Counted from the first letter of the stretch, positions 38,561 through 50,273 are shown. The stretch is 64,000 bases of DNA from Geobacillus thermocatenulatus (GCF_002217655.1 NZ_NEWK01000001.1:940001-1004000), one strand, 5' to 3'. Numbers and translations are program-made. The notes: generated from the sequence alone by a model not told the origin.

Positions 38561-38682
38561 ATAATGGCTGTGCTATGTATCTGTTTTCGCATACTTGTCT
38601 ACATAATCGGGCATCATAAAAAGATCTGGACAAGCGGAGTGCGCTATGGTCCGAGCAATGATTTCAGGTGGAGGGAACAAGG

Positions 38683-39969
38683 ATGTCAGTCAAATGGGAA
38701 AAGCTTGAAGGAAACGAAGGCGTATTGACTGTTGAGGTCGACGCCGAGAAAGTGAACAAAGGCTTGGACGCCGCGTTTAAAAAAGTGGTGAAAAACATCA
38801 CGCTTCCGGGCTTCCGCAAGGGGAAAGTGCCGCGCGTTCTGTTTGAAAAACGCTTCGGCGTCGAAGCGCTCTATCAAGATGCGCTCGACATTTTGCTGCC
38901 AGAGGCGTATGCCAAAGCCGTCGAAGAGGCGGGCATCGAACCGGTGTCAATGCCGGAGATTGACATTGAGCAAATGGAAAAAGGCAAAAGCTTAATTTTC
39001 AAAGCGAAAGTGACCGTAAAGCCGGAAGTGAAGCTCGGCCAATACAAAGGGCTTGAAGTGGAAAAAATGGATGCGACGGTAACGGATGAAGACGTCGAAA
39101 ACGAGCTGAAACGCCTGCAAGAAAATTACGCCGAACTTGTCGTGAAAGAAGACGGAACGGTGGAAAACGGCGATACGGTCGTCATCGATTTCGAAGGGTT
39201 TGTCGACGGCGAGCCGTTTGAAGGCGGCAAGGCGGAAAACTATTCGCTTGAAATCGGCTCTGGAACGTTCATTCCGGGGTTTGAAGAACAGCTTGTCGGG
39301 ATGAAAGCCGGCGAAGAAAAAGAAATTCAAGTGACGTTCCCGGAAGAATACCACGCGGAGCAGCTGGCCGGCAAACCGGCGACGTTTAAAGTGAAAGTGC
39401 ATGAAGTGAAAGCGAAGCAATTGCCGGCTTTGGACGACGAGTTTGCCAAAGACGTCGATGAAGAAGTCGAAACGCTTGACGAACTGAAGGCGAAAATTCG
39501 CGCCCGTTTGGAAGAGGCGAAAAAGAACGAGGCGGAGACTGCCTTGCGCAATGCGGTTATCGAAAAAGCGGCAGCCAACGCCGAAATGGATATTCCGGAG
39601 GTTATGATCAAAAACGAAACCGACCGGATGCTTCGCGAATTTGACCAACGCCTGCAAATGCAAGGTTTGAACTTGCAGTTGTATTATCAATTCTCCGGCC
39701 AAGATGAAGCGTCGTTGCGCGAGCAAATGAAAGAAGATGCCGAAAAACGGGTGCGCGCGGCGTTGACGCTTGAAGCGATCGCGAAGGCCGAAAACATTGA
39801 AGTGACCGACGAGGAAGTAAACAAAGAGCTCGAAAAAATGGCGGAAGCCTACAAGCTGAGCGTGGACAAGCTGAAAGAGCTGCTCGGCAGCTTAGATGGC
39901 GTCAAAGAAGATTTGAAATGGCGGAAAACAGTTGATTTTCTTGTAGAGCACAGCAAGGTTGCGGCATAA
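38683..39969 (+). CDS. tig: Trigger factor
   Basis: 428 residues. Ribosome-bound chaperone and prolyl isomerase. N-terminal ribosome-docking signature GFRKGKVPR, central FKBP domain (about 160-245, with [20 protein letters not shown] and [12 protein letters not shown]), C-terminal helical chaperone cradle. ATG 38683 follows GGTGGAGGG; a GTG at 38668 overlaps that site and is rejected. Confidence 0.97.
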   Translation: MSVKWEKLEGNEGVLTVEVDAEKVNKGLDAAFKKVVKNITLPGFRKGKVPRVLFEKRFGVEALYQDALDILLPEAYAKAVEEAGIEPVSMPEIDIEQMEKGKSLIFKAKVTVKPEVKLGQYKGLEVEKMDATVTDEDVENELKRLQENYAELVVKEDGTVENGDTVVIDFEGFVDGEPFEGGKAENYSLEIGSGTFIPGFEEQLVGMKAGEEKEIQVTFPEEYHAEQLAGKPATFKVKVHEVKAKQLPALDDEFAKDVDEEVETLDELKAKIRARLEEAKKNEAETALRNAVIEKAAANAEMDIPEVMIKNETDRMLREFDQRLQMQGLNLQLYYQFSGQDEASLREQMKEDAEKRVRAALTLEAIAKAENIEVTDEEVNKELEKMAEAYKLSVDKLKELLGSLDGVKEDLKWRKTVDFLVEHSKVAA

Positions 39970-39981
39970 TATATCTTAAGG

Positions 39982-40020
39982 AAAGAACAAGGCGCGAGAC
40001 GTTCGTGCCTTGTTCTTTAT
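39982..40020 (+). terminator. Rho-independent terminator after tig
   Basis: 12-bp stem AAAGAACAAGGC/GCCTTGTTCTTT with a 13-base loop; short T tail inside the stem end. Confidence 0.78.
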
Positions 40021-40199
40021 CCACAACCATGGCGCCTAAGCAGCAATTTCTAAACGTTTACAAACGGACGACGGTTTTTTCATTCGCTTTCTCAGGAACA
40101 TGTATGGTAAAATAGCGGATACATACGTTTTTACGACATAAGAGATGGCGGAAATGGATACATAAGCAGGCGCGATTTCGTTGGCAAGGGGTGAAGAAT

Positions 40200-41465
40200 A
40201 TGTTTAAATTCAATGATGAAAAAGGGCAGTTGAAATGCTCGTTCTGCGGCAAAACCCAGGATCAAGTGCGAAAGCTCGTTGCCGGTCCGGGGGTTTACAT
40301 TTGCGACGAGTGCATTGAACTATGCACAGAAATTGTTGAAGAGGAGCTCGGCAATGAAGAGGAATTTGAATTTAAAGACGTGCCGAAGCCGTTGGAAATT
40401 CGGGAAATTCTAGATGAGTACGTCATCGGCCAAGATGAGGCGAAAAAATCGCTCGCCGTTGCGGTTTACAACCATTATAAACGGATCAATTCCGGCAGCA
40501 AAATCGATGATGTTGAGCTGTCGAAAAGCAACATTTTGATGATCGGGCCGACCGGGAGCGGGAAAACGCTGCTGGCGCAAACATTGGCGCGCATTTTGAA
40601 CGTGCCGTTTGCCATCGCCGATGCCACCTCGCTTACAGAGGCCGGCTATGTTGGCGAAGACGTTGAAAACATTTTGTTAAAGCTCATCCAAGCGGCTGAT
40701 TATGACGTCGAACGGGCGGAAAAAGGCATTATTTACATCGATGAAATTGACAAAATCGCCCGTAAATCGGAAAACCCTTCCATCACTCGCGACGTATCCG
40801 GCGAAGGGGTGCAACAGGCGCTGTTGAAAATTTTAGAAGGCACCATTGCCAGCGTTCCGCCGCAGGGCGGCCGCAAACATCCGCATCAAGAATTCATTCA
40901 AATCGATACGACGAACATTTTGTTCATTTGCGGTGGAGCGTTTGATGGCATTGAGCCGATCATCAAGCGCCGTCTTGGCAAAAAAGTGATCGGTTTTGGC
41001 GCGGAAATGAACCAGACGGATGTCGACGAGAAAAATTTGTTGTCGAAAGTGCTGCCGGAAGACTTGCTCAAATTCGGACTTATTCCGGAGTTCATCGGCC
41101 GTCTGCCGGTCATTACGACGCTCGAGCCGCTCGACGAACAGGCGTTGATCGACATTTTGACGAAACCGAAAAATGCCATTGTGAAGCAATACCAAAAAAT
41201 GCTTGAGCTTGACGGCGTTGAGCTCGAGTTTGAAGAAGCGGCGCTCCGTGAAATCGCGAAAAAAGCGATTGAGCGGAAAACGGGCGCGCGTGGCCTTCGC
41301 TCGATCATCGAAGGCATTATGCTTGATGTCATGTTTGAGCTGCCGTCGCGCGAAGATGTGCAAAAGTGCATCATCACGCTCGACACGGTGCGCGGCACAA
41401 AGCCGCCGACGCTGATCCGTCATGATGGCACCGTCATCGAGCTGGAACGGAAAACATCTGCCTGA
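40200..41465 (+). CDS. clpX: ATP-dependent Clp protease ATP-binding subunit ClpX
   Basis: 421 residues. Unfoldase partner of ClpP. N-terminal zinc finger CSFCGKTQ...CDECIELC (about 12-45), Walker A GPTGSGKT, Walker [10 protein letters not shown], ClpP-binding IGF loop in [10 protein letters not shown], sensor region [13 protein letters not shown] 40200 follows AAGGGGTGA. Upstream there is an extended -10 TGGTAAAAT near 40105-40113 but no clear -35. Confidence 0.98.
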   Translation: MFKFNDEKGQLKCSFCGKTQDQVRKLVAGPGVYICDECIELCTEIVEEELGNEEEFEFKDVPKPLEIREILDEYVIGQDEAKKSLAVAVYNHYKRINSGSKIDDVELSKSNILMIGPTGSGKTLLAQTLARILNVPFAIADATSLTEAGYVGEDVENILLKLIQAADYDVERAEKGIIYIDEIDKIARKSENPSITRDVSGEGVQQALLKILEGTIASVPPQGGRKHPHQEFIQIDTTNILFICGGAFDGIEPIIKRRLGKKVIGFGAEMNQTDVDEKNLLSKVLPEDLLKFGLIPEFIGRLPVITTLEPLDEQALIDILTKPKNAIVKQYQKMLELDGVELEFEEAALREIAKKAIERKTGARGLRSIIEGIMLDVMFELPSREDVQKCIITLDTVRGTKPPTLIRHDGTVIELERKTSA

Positions 41466-41469
41466 TGGG

Positions 41470-41501
41470 AAAACCGCCTTTTTTCGGCGGTTTCTTTTTT
41501 T
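41470..41501 (+). terminator. Rho-independent terminator after clpX
   Basis: AAACCGCC-TTTTTTC-GGCGGTTT with a CTTTTTTT tail. Confidence 0.88.
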
Positions 41502-41608
41502 GCCGCCCATGCCCTGGGCGCCGGTCGGCGCTTTTTTGGTTTATTCCCGCCAGTTCGCGGAGATACTATCATACTACATACCATCTAAAGGCAGGAGGAT
41601 ATCGGGGC

Positions 41609-43282
41609 ATGGATTGGACGAACATCGTACTGGTCATCCAGCTGTTTTTCGGGGTCATCATCGGCCTTTATTTTTGGAATTTGCTAAGAGGGCAGCGTGT
41701 GCAAAAAGTTTCGATTGATAAAGAGTCGCGCAAAGAGATGGAACAGCTCCGCAAGCTGCGTTCGATTTCGCTCACGGAGCCGCTGGCGGAAAAAGTGCGG
41801 CCGAAAAGTTTTGACGACATCGTCGGTCAGGAAGACGGCATCAAGGCGTTAAAAGCCGCTTTATGCGGCCCCAACCCGCAACATGTCATCATTTACGGGC
41901 CGCCTGGCGTCGGCAAGACGGCAGCTGCCCGGCTCGTGCTTGAGGAAGCGAAAAAAAATCCGCTCTCCCCGTTTAAGAAGAATGCGGTGTTCGTGGAGCT
42001 TGACGCGACGACGGCGCGCTTTGACGAGCGCGGCATCGCCGACCCCCTCATCGGTTCGGTGCACGACCCGATTTACCAAGGGGCCGGGGCGATGGGGCAA
42101 GCCGGCATTCCCCAGCCGAAGCAAGGTGCGGTGACGAACGCCCACGGCGGCGTTTTATTCATCGACGAAATCGGCGAGCTTCATCCGATCCAAATGAACA
42201 AGCTGCTGAAAGTGCTTGAGGACCGGAAAGTATTTTTTGAAAGCGCCTATTACAGCAAAGAAAACCCGCAAATCCCAAGCCATATTCACGATATTTTCCA
42301 AAATGGACTGCCGGCTGATTTCCGTCTTGTCGGGGCGACGACGCGCACGCCGAACGAAATTCCTCCGGCCATTCGCTCTCGCTGCCTGGAAGTATTTTTT
42401 CGTGAATTGGACCAAGATGAAATCGCCCTCATCGCGAAAAAGGCGGCGGAAAAAATCCGCTTGAACGTGTCAGAAAGCGGCATTCGCCTGCTTGCCGCCT
42501 ATGCGCGCAACGGGCGGGAGGCGGTCAACATGATGCAAATTGCCGCTGGACTGGCCATTACGGAAAACCGAGAACACATTTTGGACAAAGATATTGAATG
42601 GGTCATTCAATCGAGCCAAATGACTCCGCGCTATGAGAAGAAAATCGCTTCCGCTCCGGCGGTCGGCGTCGTCAACGGTCTGGCTGTGTACGGCCCGAAC
42701 ACCGGTGCGCTGTTGGAAATTGAGGTGACCGCTTTGCCGGCCAAAGGGAAAGGGGCGATCAATGTCACCGGCATTGTCGAGGAGGAAAGCATCGGCAGTG
42801 CAGAAAAATCGGTGCGGCGCAAAAGCATGGCGCGCGGCTCGGCGGAAAACGTCATTACGGTGTTGCGGGCGATGGGCGTGCCAGCGGACCGCTACGACAT
42901 TCATGTCAACTTTCCGGGCGGGGTGCCGGTTGACGGTCCTTCGGCCGGGGTGGCGATTGCCGTCGGCATTTATTCTGCCATTTATCAACTGCCAGTCGAT
43001 CATACGGTCGCGATGACCGGAGAAATCAGCATTCGTGGCTGCGTGAAACCGGTCGGCGGCGTGTTTGCCAAAATCAAAGCGGCCAAACAAGCCGGGGCGA
43101 AAAAAGTGATCATCCCGATTGAGAATATGCAATCATTGCTAGGCGAAGTCAGCGGCATTCAAATCATCGCCGTCCGCCGCCTCGAGGAAGTGCTCGTTCA
43201 TGTGTTCGGCGAAGAGGCGCTCCGCCGCGGCCCCGCGCTGCTGCCAGCGGCTATGGACCGCTCGGAGAAAAAGCTCGTCTAG
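41609..43282 (+). CDS. lonB: Lon-like ATP-dependent protease LonB (sporulation type)
   Basis: 557 residues. N-terminal membrane helix (about 5-23), AAA+ domain with Walker [14 protein letters not shown] and VLFIDEIGELH, then a Lon protease domain with catalytic Ser in PVDGPSAGVA and Lys in FAKIKAAKQAG. B. subtilis LonB is a forespore (sigma-F) protease. ATG 41609 follows AGGAGG; the much longer upstream frame runs through the clpX terminator and is not real. A CATACTA at 41570 resembles a forespore -10 box, but I find no good -35. Confidence 0.94.
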   Translation: MDWTNIVLVIQLFFGVIIGLYFWNLLRGQRVQKVSIDKESRKEMEQLRKLRSISLTEPLAEKVRPKSFDDIVGQEDGIKALKAALCGPNPQHVIIYGPPGVGKTAAARLVLEEAKKNPLSPFKKNAVFVELDATTARFDERGIADPLIGSVHDPIYQGAGAMGQAGIPQPKQGAVTNAHGGVLFIDEIGELHPIQMNKLLKVLEDRKVFFESAYYSKENPQIPSHIHDIFQNGLPADFRLVGATTRTPNEIPPAIRSRCLEVFFRELDQDEIALIAKKAAEKIRLNVSESGIRLLAAYARNGREAVNMMQIAAGLAITENREHILDKDIEWVIQSSQMTPRYEKKIASAPAVGVVNGLAVYGPNTGALLEIEVTALPAKGKGAINVTGIVEEESIGSAEKSVRRKSMARGSAENVITVLRAMGVPADRYDIHVNFPGGVPVDGPSAGVAIAVGIYSAIYQLPVDHTVAMTGEISIRGCVKPVGGVFAKIKAAKQAGAKKVIIPIENMQSLLGEVSGIQIIAVRRLEEVLVHVFGEEALRRGPALLPAAMDRSEKKLV

Positions 43283-43462
43283 CCAAAGGAAACGGCGGCA
43301 AGGCGAACGATTGGCAACGAAAGCGGGCGATCCGCTCGCAACCGAGTCGGGCGGTTCGTCCGGCCTCTCTTTTATGTACGGCTTCGGCGCAAGCGGATCG
43401 TCGCTGAAGTCGGTTTTTCTTTGCCTGCAAACGGAGCGCCGCGCGCTTTTCGTTCGTCAAAT

Positions 43463-43492
43463 TTTACAAACCCTGCTGCCGTACTATACAAT
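43463..43492 (+). promoter_or_regulatory. Probable sigma-A promoter of lon
   Basis: -35 TTTACA (43463-43468) and -10 TACAAT (43487-43492, 18-base spacer) or TATACA (43485, 16-base spacer). No CIRCE or clear CtsR repeat is seen. Confidence 0.45.
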
Positions 43493-43526
43493 AAACGAAT
43501 AGAAGCGAGAGATGGAGGTGTTCGGC

Positions 43527-45854
43527 GTGAACGGAAAGAAAAAGGAGACGGTCGTTCCACTTTTGCCGCTGCGTGGGCTGCTCGTGTTTCCGACGATGGT
43601 GCTCCATTTAGATGTCGGGCGCGAGAAATCGGTCAAAGCGCTCGAACAAGCCATGGTTGAGGATCATATGATTTTGCTGACGTCGCAAAAAGACGTTGCC
43701 ATCGACGAACCGGACATGGATGACTTATATAAAATGGGAACGATCGCGCGCGTCAAGCAACTTCTAAAACTCCCGAACGGCACGTTCCGCGTGCTTGTCG
43801 AAGGCGTCGCTCGGGCGCTCATTACGGAAGTGATCAGCGAGGAGCCGTACTTTCTCGTCAAAGTCGAAAAGTTTGCTGATCGGGCGGCGAAAGATTTAGA
43901 AGATGAGGCGCTCAAGCGGACGATGCTTGAATATTTCGAGCAGTACATAAACTTGTCCAAGCGGCTGTCGGTCGACATTTACGCCTCGATCGTCGACATC
44001 GATGAGCCGGGGCGAATGGCGGACATCATCGCCTCGCACTTGCCGCTTAAGCTTGAGGAAAAGCAGCGCATTTTAGAAACGATCGACGTGAAAGAGCGCC
44101 TCAATAAAATCATCCAAATTTTGCACAACGAAAAAGAAGTGCTCCAGCTTGAGAAAAAGATCAGCGCCCGCGTCAAGCAGTCGATGGAGCGGACGCAAAA
44201 AGAGTATTATTTGCGCGAGCAAATGAAGGCGATTCAAAAAGAGCTTGGCGAAAAAGAAGGAAAAACGGGCGAAGTCGAGGAGCTGAAAGAAAAAATCGAG
44301 GCGGCCGGCATGCCGGAGCATGTGAAACAAACGGCATTGAAAGAGCTTGACCGCTATGAAAAAATTCCGGCGACCTCAGCGGAAAGCGCAGTCATTCGCA
44401 ACTACCTCGATTGGCTCATCGCCTTGCCGTGGTCGAAAGAAACGGAAGACATCCACGACATTAAGCGGGCGGAAGCGATTTTAAACGAGGAGCATTACGG
44501 GCTCGATAAAGTGAAAGAACGGGTGCTTGAATTTTTATCCGTCAAGCAGCTGACGAAATCGTTAAAAGGTCCGATTCTTTGCCTCGCTGGACCGCCGGGG
44601 GTCGGCAAAACGTCGCTCGCCCGCTCGATCGCCAAAGCGCTCGGCCGCCGCTTCGTCCGCGTTTCGCTCGGCGGCGTCCGCGACGAATCGGAAATTCGCG
44701 GCCATCGCCGCACGTATGTCGGCGCCATGCCGGGACGCATTATCCAGGGGATGAAAAAAGCAGGCACGATCAACCCCGTCTTCTTGCTTGATGAAATCGA
44801 CAAAATGTCGAGCGATTTCCGCGGCGATCCATCGGCGGCCATGCTGGAGGTGCTGGATCCAGAGCAAAATCATACGTTCAGCGACCATTACATTGAAGAG
44901 CCGTACGATCTATCGAAAGTCATGTTTATCGCCACGGCCAACCATTTGGCGGCGATTCCGCAGCCGCTCTTGGACCGGATGGAAGTGATCCACATACCAG
45001 GCTACACAGAAGTGGAGAAGCTGCATATCGCCAAGCGGCATTTGCTGCCGAAACAAATCACCGAGCACGGGCTGAAAAAGGCGGCGTTGCACATTCGCGA
45101 TGACGCGATGCTCGATATCATCCGCCATTATACGCGCGAAGCCGGGGTGCGGGAGCTTGAGCGGCAGCTCGCCGCGATCTGCCGAAAAGCGGCCCGGCTC
45201 ATCGTTTCCGGCGAGAAAAAGCGGGTTGTGATCACAGAAAACAATCTTGAGGAATTTTTAGGGAAGCGAAAATACCGCTACGGCCGAGCGGAGGCGGAAG
45301 ACCAAGTCGGCGTGGCGACCGGGCTGGCGTATACGGCGTTTGGCGGCGATACGCTCGCCATCGAAGTGTCGCTCGCGCCAGGCAATGGGAAACTCGTGCT
45401 GACCGGCAAGCTCGGCGATGTCATGAAAGAATCAGCGCAAGCGGCGTTCAGCTACGTGCGGTCGCGCGCTGAGGAGCTTGACATTGATCCGAAGTTCCAT
45501 GAGAAATATGATATTCACATCCACGTTCCGGAAGGAGCGGTGCCGAAAGACGGGCCATCGGCCGGCATTACGATTGCGACCGCACTCATTTCCGCTTTGA
45601 CGGGCAAGCCGGTGAGCCGCTTTGTCGGCATGACCGGGGAAATTACGCTGCGCGGCCGCGTTCTTGCGATCGGGGGGCTGAAAGAGAAAACGTTAAGCGC
45701 CCATCGCGCCGGATTGAAAACCGTCATTTTGCCGAAAGACAATGAAAAAGATTTGGCTGACATTCCGGAAACGGTGAAGCGCGACTTGCGCTTTGTGCTC
45801 GTCTCTCATCTCGATGAGGTGCTGCCGCACGCGCTGGTGGGGTGGAAGCGATGA
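43527..45854 (+). CDS. lon: ATP-dependent protease La (LonA)
   Basis: 775 residues (B. subtilis LonA 774). N-terminal substrate domain ([20 protein letters not shown]), AAA+ with Walker [15 protein letters not shown] and FLLDEIDKM, protease domain with Ser in [10 protein letters not shown] and Lys in [14 protein letters not shown]. It removes damaged and regulatory proteins. GTG 43527 is preferred: GGAGGTG lies 7 bases upstream and the length fits; the ATG at 43512 overlaps that site. Overlaps engB by ATGA. Confidence 0.96.
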   Translation: MNGKKKETVVPLLPLRGLLVFPTMVLHLDVGREKSVKALEQAMVEDHMILLTSQKDVAIDEPDMDDLYKMGTIARVKQLLKLPNGTFRVLVEGVARALITEVISEEPYFLVKVEKFADRAAKDLEDEALKRTMLEYFEQYINLSKRLSVDIYASIVDIDEPGRMADIIASHLPLKLEEKQRILETIDVKERLNKIIQILHNEKEVLQLEKKISARVKQSMERTQKEYYLREQMKAIQKELGEKEGKTGEVEELKEKIEAAGMPEHVKQTALKELDRYEKIPATSAESAVIRNYLDWLIALPWSKETEDIHDIKRAEAILNEEHYGLDKVKERVLEFLSVKQLTKSLKGPILCLAGPPGVGKTSLARSIAKALGRRFVRVSLGGVRDESEIRGHRRTYVGAMPGRIIQGMKKAGTINPVFLLDEIDKMSSDFRGDPSAAMLEVLDPEQNHTFSDHYIEEPYDLSKVMFIATANHLAAIPQPLLDRMEVIHIPGYTEVEKLHIAKRHLLPKQITEHGLKKAALHIRDDAMLDIIRHYTREAGVRELERQLAAICRKAARLIVSGEKKRVVITENNLEEFLGKRKYRYGRAEAEDQVGVATGLAYTAFGGDTLAIEVSLAPGNGKLVLTGKLGDVMKESAQAAFSYVRSRAEELDIDPKFHEKYDIHIHVPEGAVPKDGPSAGITIATALISALTGKPVSRFVGMTGEITLRGRVLAIGGLKEKTLSAHRAGLKTVILPKDNEKDLADIPETVKRDLRFVLVSHLDEVLPHALVGWKR

Positions 45855-46438
45855 ATGTGAAGAAAGCAGAGCTTGTGACCAGTGCCGTCAAGCTGGAACA
45901 ATATCCGGACGGCGGACGGCCGGAGGTGGCGCTCGCCGGCCGTTCGAACGTCGGCAAATCATCCTTCATCAACAAAATGATCAATCGGAAAAACTTGGCG
46001 CGCACCTCCTCAAAGCCAGGTAAAACGCAAACGTTGAATTTTTATTTGATTAACGACTCGTTTTATTTTGTGGACGTGCCAGGTTATGGTTTCGCCCGCG
46101 TGTCGAAGCAGGAGCGGCAAAAATGGGGGAACATGATGGAGACGTACTTTACGACGCGCGAGGTGCTGAAGGCGGCGGTCCTGCTCGTTGATTTGCGCCA
46201 TCCGCCGACGAAAGACGATGTGATGATGTACGAGTTTTTGAAACACTACGAGATCCCGGTGATCGTCATCGCGACGAAAGCGGATAAAGTGCCGCGCGGC
46301 AAGCATCAAAAACATGCGAAAATCGCGCGCGAGACGCTGCGGATGGCTGACGGCGACCCGCTCATTTTGTTTTCCGCCGAGACCGGACAAGGGAAAGACG
46401 AAGCATGGGCGGCGCTTTTGCCGTTTGTGGCTTCATGA
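45851..46438 (+). CDS. engB: Ribosome biogenesis GTPase EngB/YsxC
   Basis: 195 residues. Essential GTPase in 50S assembly. G1 [11 protein letters not shown]2 region [11 protein letters not shown]3 [12 protein letters not shown]4 [11 protein letters not shown]5 [11 protein letters not shown] 45851 overlaps the lon stop and matches the family start MNVKKAELV; an in-frame GTG at 45842 is less likely. Confidence 0.96.
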   Translation: MNVKKAELVTSAVKLEQYPDGGRPEVALAGRSNVGKSSFINKMINRKNLARTSSKPGKTQTLNFYLINDSFYFVDVPGYGFARVSKQERQKWGNMMETYFTTREVLKAAVLLVDLRHPPTKDDVMMYEFLKHYEIPVIVIATKADKVPRGKHQKHAKIARETLRMADGDPLILFSAETGQGKDEAWAALLPFVAS

Positions 46439-46471
46439 CGAAAACACCAGCGATTCCGCTGGTGTTTTCAC
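46438..46471. terminator. Bidirectional terminator between engB and the reverse membrane gene
   Basis: Perfect 13-bp stem GAAAACACCAGCG/CGCTGGTGTTTTC with a 4-base loop, A/T-flanked on both sides. Confidence 0.82.
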
Positions 46472-46479
46472 TTCCAAGG

Positions 46480-46965
46480 CTATTTTCGCCTAGTCCATAA
46501 TAGATAGACGCCGATGGCGATGAGTCCGAGCGGCCAAAACTTCCAGACAGAGGAAAGTCCGGCTTGGACGAGGTGAAAGAATGGCTGGCCGCGCCCGGAA
46601 AACGTCAGCACGACAGCGAGAAGCAAAAAAAGCACGCCAAAGCCGGCCCCGCCTTTTTGTTTGCGGCTGCTGGCGAAAAAAGCGAGCGCGATGAGGAAAA
46701 AAAACATGTTTACGCCGCGGGGCCAGGCCGAAAATGCACTCGCAAGGAGCAGTTCAACGCCAAATCCAAGCAAAAGGAATCCGGGGAAAAGGTAAGCATA
46801 TTCGCGCGCTGCATGCGCCTGGCCAAGCAAAGCCGCGCCGCAAATGGCAAGCAAGGCCGGCCATCCTTGGAAGAAATGGAAAAGGGGGGATTCCAACTGT
46901 CCGGCGAGAAAATACAGCCCGAGGCCGATGAACAAGATGCCGGCGAATACCGTTCGGGTTTTCAT
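46480..46965 (-). CDS. Integral membrane protein, LiaF/DUF5668-like N-terminal topology
   Basis: 161 residues with about six hydrophobic segments, starting MKTRTVFAGILFIGLGLYF and ending in a short basic tail WTRRK. The GLYFL...W-P-L pattern, repeated near the C-terminus as KFWPLGLIAIGVYLL, resembles LiaF-type transmembrane domains. It holds the B. subtilis ysxD position between ysxC and hemA. The start at 46965 has GGAGG 11 bases upstream; the earlier ATG at 46998 has no ribosome site. Function unknown. Confidence 0.72.
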   Translation of the reverse strand: MKTRTVFAGILFIGLGLYFLAGQLESPLFHFFQGWPALLAICGAALLGQAHAAREYAYLFPGFLLLGFGVELLLASAFSAWPRGVNMFFFLIALAFFASSRKQKGGAGFGVLFLLLAVVLTFSGRGQPFFHLVQAGLSSVWKFWPLGLIAIGVYLLWTRRK

Positions 46966-47131
46966 GATCGTCGCGTCCTCCGTTTCCCTTTTGGACATGT
47001 TTATGATAGAATGATCACTGTCTACAGTTTAGCATAGCTTTGGAGGCATGTTCACAATTTTTTCAAACCGGAACGATGGACGATTGTGATATAATGATAA
47101 AAGGGATTCGGTCAATAAGGGGGTTGGCATC

Positions 47132-48496
47132 GTGCAAATCGTAGTCGTTGGCGTCGACTATAAAACCGCCCCTGTAGAAATCCGCGAAAAGCTCGCGTTT
47201 GCGGAAGCGGAACTCGGTGCGGCGATGAAACAGCTCGCCAAGCAAAAAAGCGTGCTCGAAAACGTGATCGTCTCGACGTGCAACCGGACGGAAGTTTATG
47301 CAGTGGTTGATCAACTGCATACCGGCCGTTACTATATGAAAGCATTTTTAGCCGAATGGTTTGGCGTCAAAGTGGAAGCGATTGCTCCGTATTTGCGTGT
47401 GCTTGAAGGAGAGGCGGCCATCAAGCATTTGTTCCGCGTGGCGGCCGGCCTTGATTCGATGGTGCTTGGGGAAACGCAAATTTTAGGGCAAGTGAAAGAC
47501 AGCTATTTGCTCGCTCAAGAGGTCGGGACGAGCGGCACGATTTTTAATCATCTGTTCAAGCAGGCGGTGACGTTTGCGAAGCGCGCCCACTCGGAAACGG
47601 GCATCGGCGCGCACGCTGTATCGGTCAGCTATGCGGCGGTTGAGCTGGCGAAGAAGATTTTCGGCCGCCTTGCCGGCAAGCACGTCTTGATTATCGGGGC
47701 TGGCAAAATGGGGACGCTGGCGGCGCAAAACTTGTACGGCAGCGGCGTCGGGAAGGTGACGGTCGTCAATCGGACGCTTGAAAAAGCCAAACAGCTTGCG
47801 AAGCAGTTTGCCGGCGAAGCGAAGCCGCTCGGCGAATTATCATGCGCTTTGCTGGAAGCGGATATCGTCATCAGCTCGACGGGAGCCAAAGGCTATATTT
47901 TGACGAAGGAAATGGTGGCGCCGCTTGAGAAAATGCGCAAAGGCCGCCCGCTCTTGATGGTTGACATCGCGGTGCCGCGCGATTTGGATCCGGCGTTGGC
48001 TGATTTGGAAACGGTGTTTTTGTACGACATTGACGATTTGCAAGATGTGGTGGCGGCCAACTTGGCGGAACGGCAAAAGGCAGCAGCTCGCATTGAAATG
48101 ATGATCGAAGCGGAATTGATGGCGTTCAGCCAATGGATGCAGACGCTCGGCGTCGTGCCAGTCATTGCTGCATTGCGCGAAAAAGCGCTGGCCATCCAAG
48201 CGGAAACGATGAAAAGTTTGGAGCGGAAACTGCCGCATTTGTCGGAGCGCGATTGGAAAGTGTTGAATAAGCATACGAAAAGCATTATTAACCAGCTGCT
48301 CCGCGATCCGATTTTGCAGGCGAAGGAACTCGCTGCCGGCCCGAATGCCGAGGAGGCGCTTTTGCTGTTTATGAAAATTTTCAATATCGAAGATGCGGTG
48401 AAATCCGAGCGGCATATAGAGCAGGCGAAATCCGTGCAATGCGATGAACAAGACGCGGAAGCGGTCCGTGCCGCCCGCCCATCATGGCAGCTGTAA
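47132..48496 (+). CDS. hemA: Glutamyl-tRNA reductase
   Basis: 454 residues. First committed step of C5 tetrapyrrole synthesis. Catalytic C50 in [25 protein letters not shown] loop [11 protein letters not shown], and a C-terminal dimerisation helix domain. GTG start after AAGGGGGTTGGCATC. Upstream, an extended -10 TGATATAAT (47087-47095) is clear, while the -35 is weak. Heads hemAXCDBL. Confidence 0.96.
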   Translation: MQIVVVGVDYKTAPVEIREKLAFAEAELGAAMKQLAKQKSVLENVIVSTCNRTEVYAVVDQLHTGRYYMKAFLAEWFGVKVEAIAPYLRVLEGEAAIKHLFRVAAGLDSMVLGETQILGQVKDSYLLAQEVGTSGTIFNHLFKQAVTFAKRAHSETGIGAHAVSVSYAAVELAKKIFGRLAGKHVLIIGAGKMGTLAAQNLYGSGVGKVTVVNRTLEKAKQLAKQFAGEAKPLGELSCALLEADIVISSTGAKGYILTKEMVAPLEKMRKGRPLLMVDIAVPRDLDPALADLETVFLYDIDDLQDVVAANLAERQKAAARIEMMIEAELMAFSQWMQTLGVVPVIAALREKALAIQAETMKSLERKLPHLSERDWKVLNKHTKSIINQLLRDPILQAKELAAGPNAEEALLLFMKIFNIEDAVKSERHIEQAKSVQCDEQDAEAVRAARPSWQL

Positions 48497-48506
48497 GGTG
48501 GGATGG

Positions 48507-49325
48507 ATGGTGGCGCTGTTGTATGAGTTGTCCATTTTGCTTTACATCGCTTCGATCCTATTTTATTTCATCGATTTTTTGCAACAAAACCGGAAGGCGA
48601 ACGACATCGCCTTCTGGTTGCTTTCTATTGTGTGGCTTTTGCAGACCGTGACGTTTGTTTCCCGCATCATGGAGACGAAGCGCTTTCCGATTTTAACGAT
48701 GTCGGAAGGGCTTTATTTTTACGCTTGGCTGCTCATTACGCTGTCGCTTGTCATCAATCGGCTGCTGCGCGTCGATTTCATCGTCTTTTTTACGAACGTG
48801 CTTGCTTTTTTTATTTTGGCCATTCATACGTTCGCACCGTCTTCGCAGTCGCCGGCTGTTGCGGAGCGGCTCGTTTCGGAGCTGCTTATCATCCACATTA
48901 CCCTTTCGCTCGGAGCGTATGCGGCGTTTACGCTGTCGTTTCTGTTTTCGGTGCTTTACATGTTGCAGTACAGTTTGCTGAAAAAGAAAAAGTGGGGGGC
49001 GCGCCTTTGGCGCATGGCGGATTTGTCGCGGCTTGATTTTTTGTCGTATGTTTTAAATGCGCTCGGCTTGCCTATGTTGTTATTAGGGCTCATTCTTGGC
49101 GTGATTTGGGCGTATATTCAAATCGACCATTTCCATTGGTATGATGCGAAAGTGCTCGGGTCGTTTGTCGTTCTTCTCGTCTATGGCGTCTATTTTTACA
49201 AGCGAGCCGTCCGGCAGATGCAAGGGAAGGCGATCGCGCTATGGAATATCGGTTCGTTTTTATTTTTGCTTGTCAACTTTTTCTTGTTTGGCAGTTTGTC
49301 AAAATTTCATTTTTGGTATTCGTAA
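48507..49325 (+). CDS. hemX: Cytochrome c assembly-type membrane protein HemX
   Basis: 272 residues, about eight membrane helices, with the HemX/CcsA-like features FYFIDFLQQNRK, LTMSEGLYFYAWLL and VIWAYIQIDHFHWYDAK. In B. subtilis HemX lowers HemA levels. AAGGTGGG lies close to ATG 48507; the GTG at 48510 is an alternative. It sits between hemA and hemC as usual for the operon. Confidence 0.93.
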   Translation: MVALLYELSILLYIASILFYFIDFLQQNRKANDIAFWLLSIVWLLQTVTFVSRIMETKRFPILTMSEGLYFYAWLLITLSLVINRLLRVDFIVFFTNVLAFFILAIHTFAPSSQSPAVAERLVSELLIIHITLSLGAYAAFTLSFLFSVLYMLQYSLLKKKKWGARLWRMADLSRLDFLSYVLNALGLPMLLLGLILGVIWAYIQIDHFHWYDAKVLGSFVVLLVYGVYFYKRAVRQMQGKAIALWNIGSFLFLLVNFFLFGSLSKFHFWYS

Positions 49326-49340
49326 TTGAGGTGGAACGAG

Positions 49341-50273
49341 ATGCGGAACATTGTCGTTGGCTCGCGGCGCAGCAAGCTTGCCTTGACTCAGACGAAGTGG
49401 GTGATCAACGAATTGAAACAGCTTGGGGCGCCGTTTACGTTTGAAGTGAAAGAAATCATCACGAAAGGAGATCGGGTGCTTGATGTTACGCTCTCGAAAG
49501 TCGGAGGCAAAGGGTTGTTTGTGAAAGAGATTGAGCATGAATTGCTCGCCGGCGGCATCGATATGGCGGTCCATAGCATGAAAGATATGCCGGCTGTGCT
49601 GCCCGAAGGTTTAGTGATCGGTGCGGTTCCGCGCCGCGAAGATGCACGCGATGTGCTTGTCAGCAAAGGAAACCGGATGCTCTCCGACTTGCCGCCTGGG
49701 TCGGTCATTGGCACGAGCAGCTTGCGCCGTTCGGCGCAGCTGCTTGCCTATCGCCCGGATTTGACGATCAAATGGATTCGCGGCAATATTGACACAAGGT
49801 TGGCGAAGCTCGAAAGCGAAGAGTACGATGCGATCGTGCTGGCGGCGGCGGGTCTTGCACGCATGGGTTGGGGCGATGACGTCATCAGCGACTACCTTCC
49901 TTTTGATGTCTGTGTTCCGGCGGTCGGCCAAGGGGCGCTGGCGGTCGAATGCCGGGAGGATGATGACGAATTGCGCCAATGGCTCAGCCGCTTAAACGAC
50001 GAGCAAACCGAGCGGGCTGTTCGGGCGGAGCGCGCCTTTTTGCAGCAAATGGAAGGCGGCTGTCAAGTGCCGATTGCCGGTTATGCGGAAGTCGAGGGGG
50101 GGGCGGTGCGCCTTACTGCGCTTGTGGCCTCCCCGGATGGCAAAGAAAAGTATAAAGAAATGGTCACGGGCGCCGACCCGGAGGCTGTCGGCCGGCAGGC
50201 GGCCGCTGTCTTGATCGAACAAGGGGCGAAAGCGCTCATCGAGCGGGTGAAGCGGGAGTTGAGCCAATCATGA
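49341..50273 (+). CDS. hemC: Hydroxymethylbilane synthase (porphobilinogen deaminase)
   Basis: 310 residues. Polymerises four porphobilinogens. [14 protein letters not shown] at the start, catalytic Asp in [16 protein letters not shown], and the dipyrromethane cofactor Cys in [12 protein letters not shown] (near residue 241). GAGGTGG precedes ATG 49341. Overlaps hemD by ATGA. Confidence 0.96.
   Translation: MRNIVVGSRRSKLALTQTKWVINELKQLGAPFTFEVKEIITKGDRVLDVTLSKVGGKGLFVKEIEHELLAGGIDMAVHSMKDMPAVLPEGLVIGAVPRREDARDVLVSKGNRMLSDLPPGSVIGTSSLRRSAQLLAYRPDLTIKWIRGNIDTRLAKLESEEYDAIVLAAAGLARMGWGDDVISDYLPFDVCVPAVGQGALAVECREDDDELRQWLSRLNDEQTERAVRAERAFLQQMEGGCQVPIAGYAEVEGGAVRLTALVASPDGKEKYKEMVTGADPEAVGRQAAAVLIEQGAKALIERVKRELSQS

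Noticed and set aside
41538-41580. Forespore (sigma-F/sigma-G) promoter for lonB
   Set aside because: CATACTA at 41570 fits a -10 element, but no matching -35 occurs at the needed distance, so I do not list it as a feature.
41465-41608. Long N-terminal extension of lonB starting at the clpX stop
   Set aside because: It would translate through the clpX terminator hairpin, and the membrane helix expected at the LonB N-terminus begins at the 41609 start.
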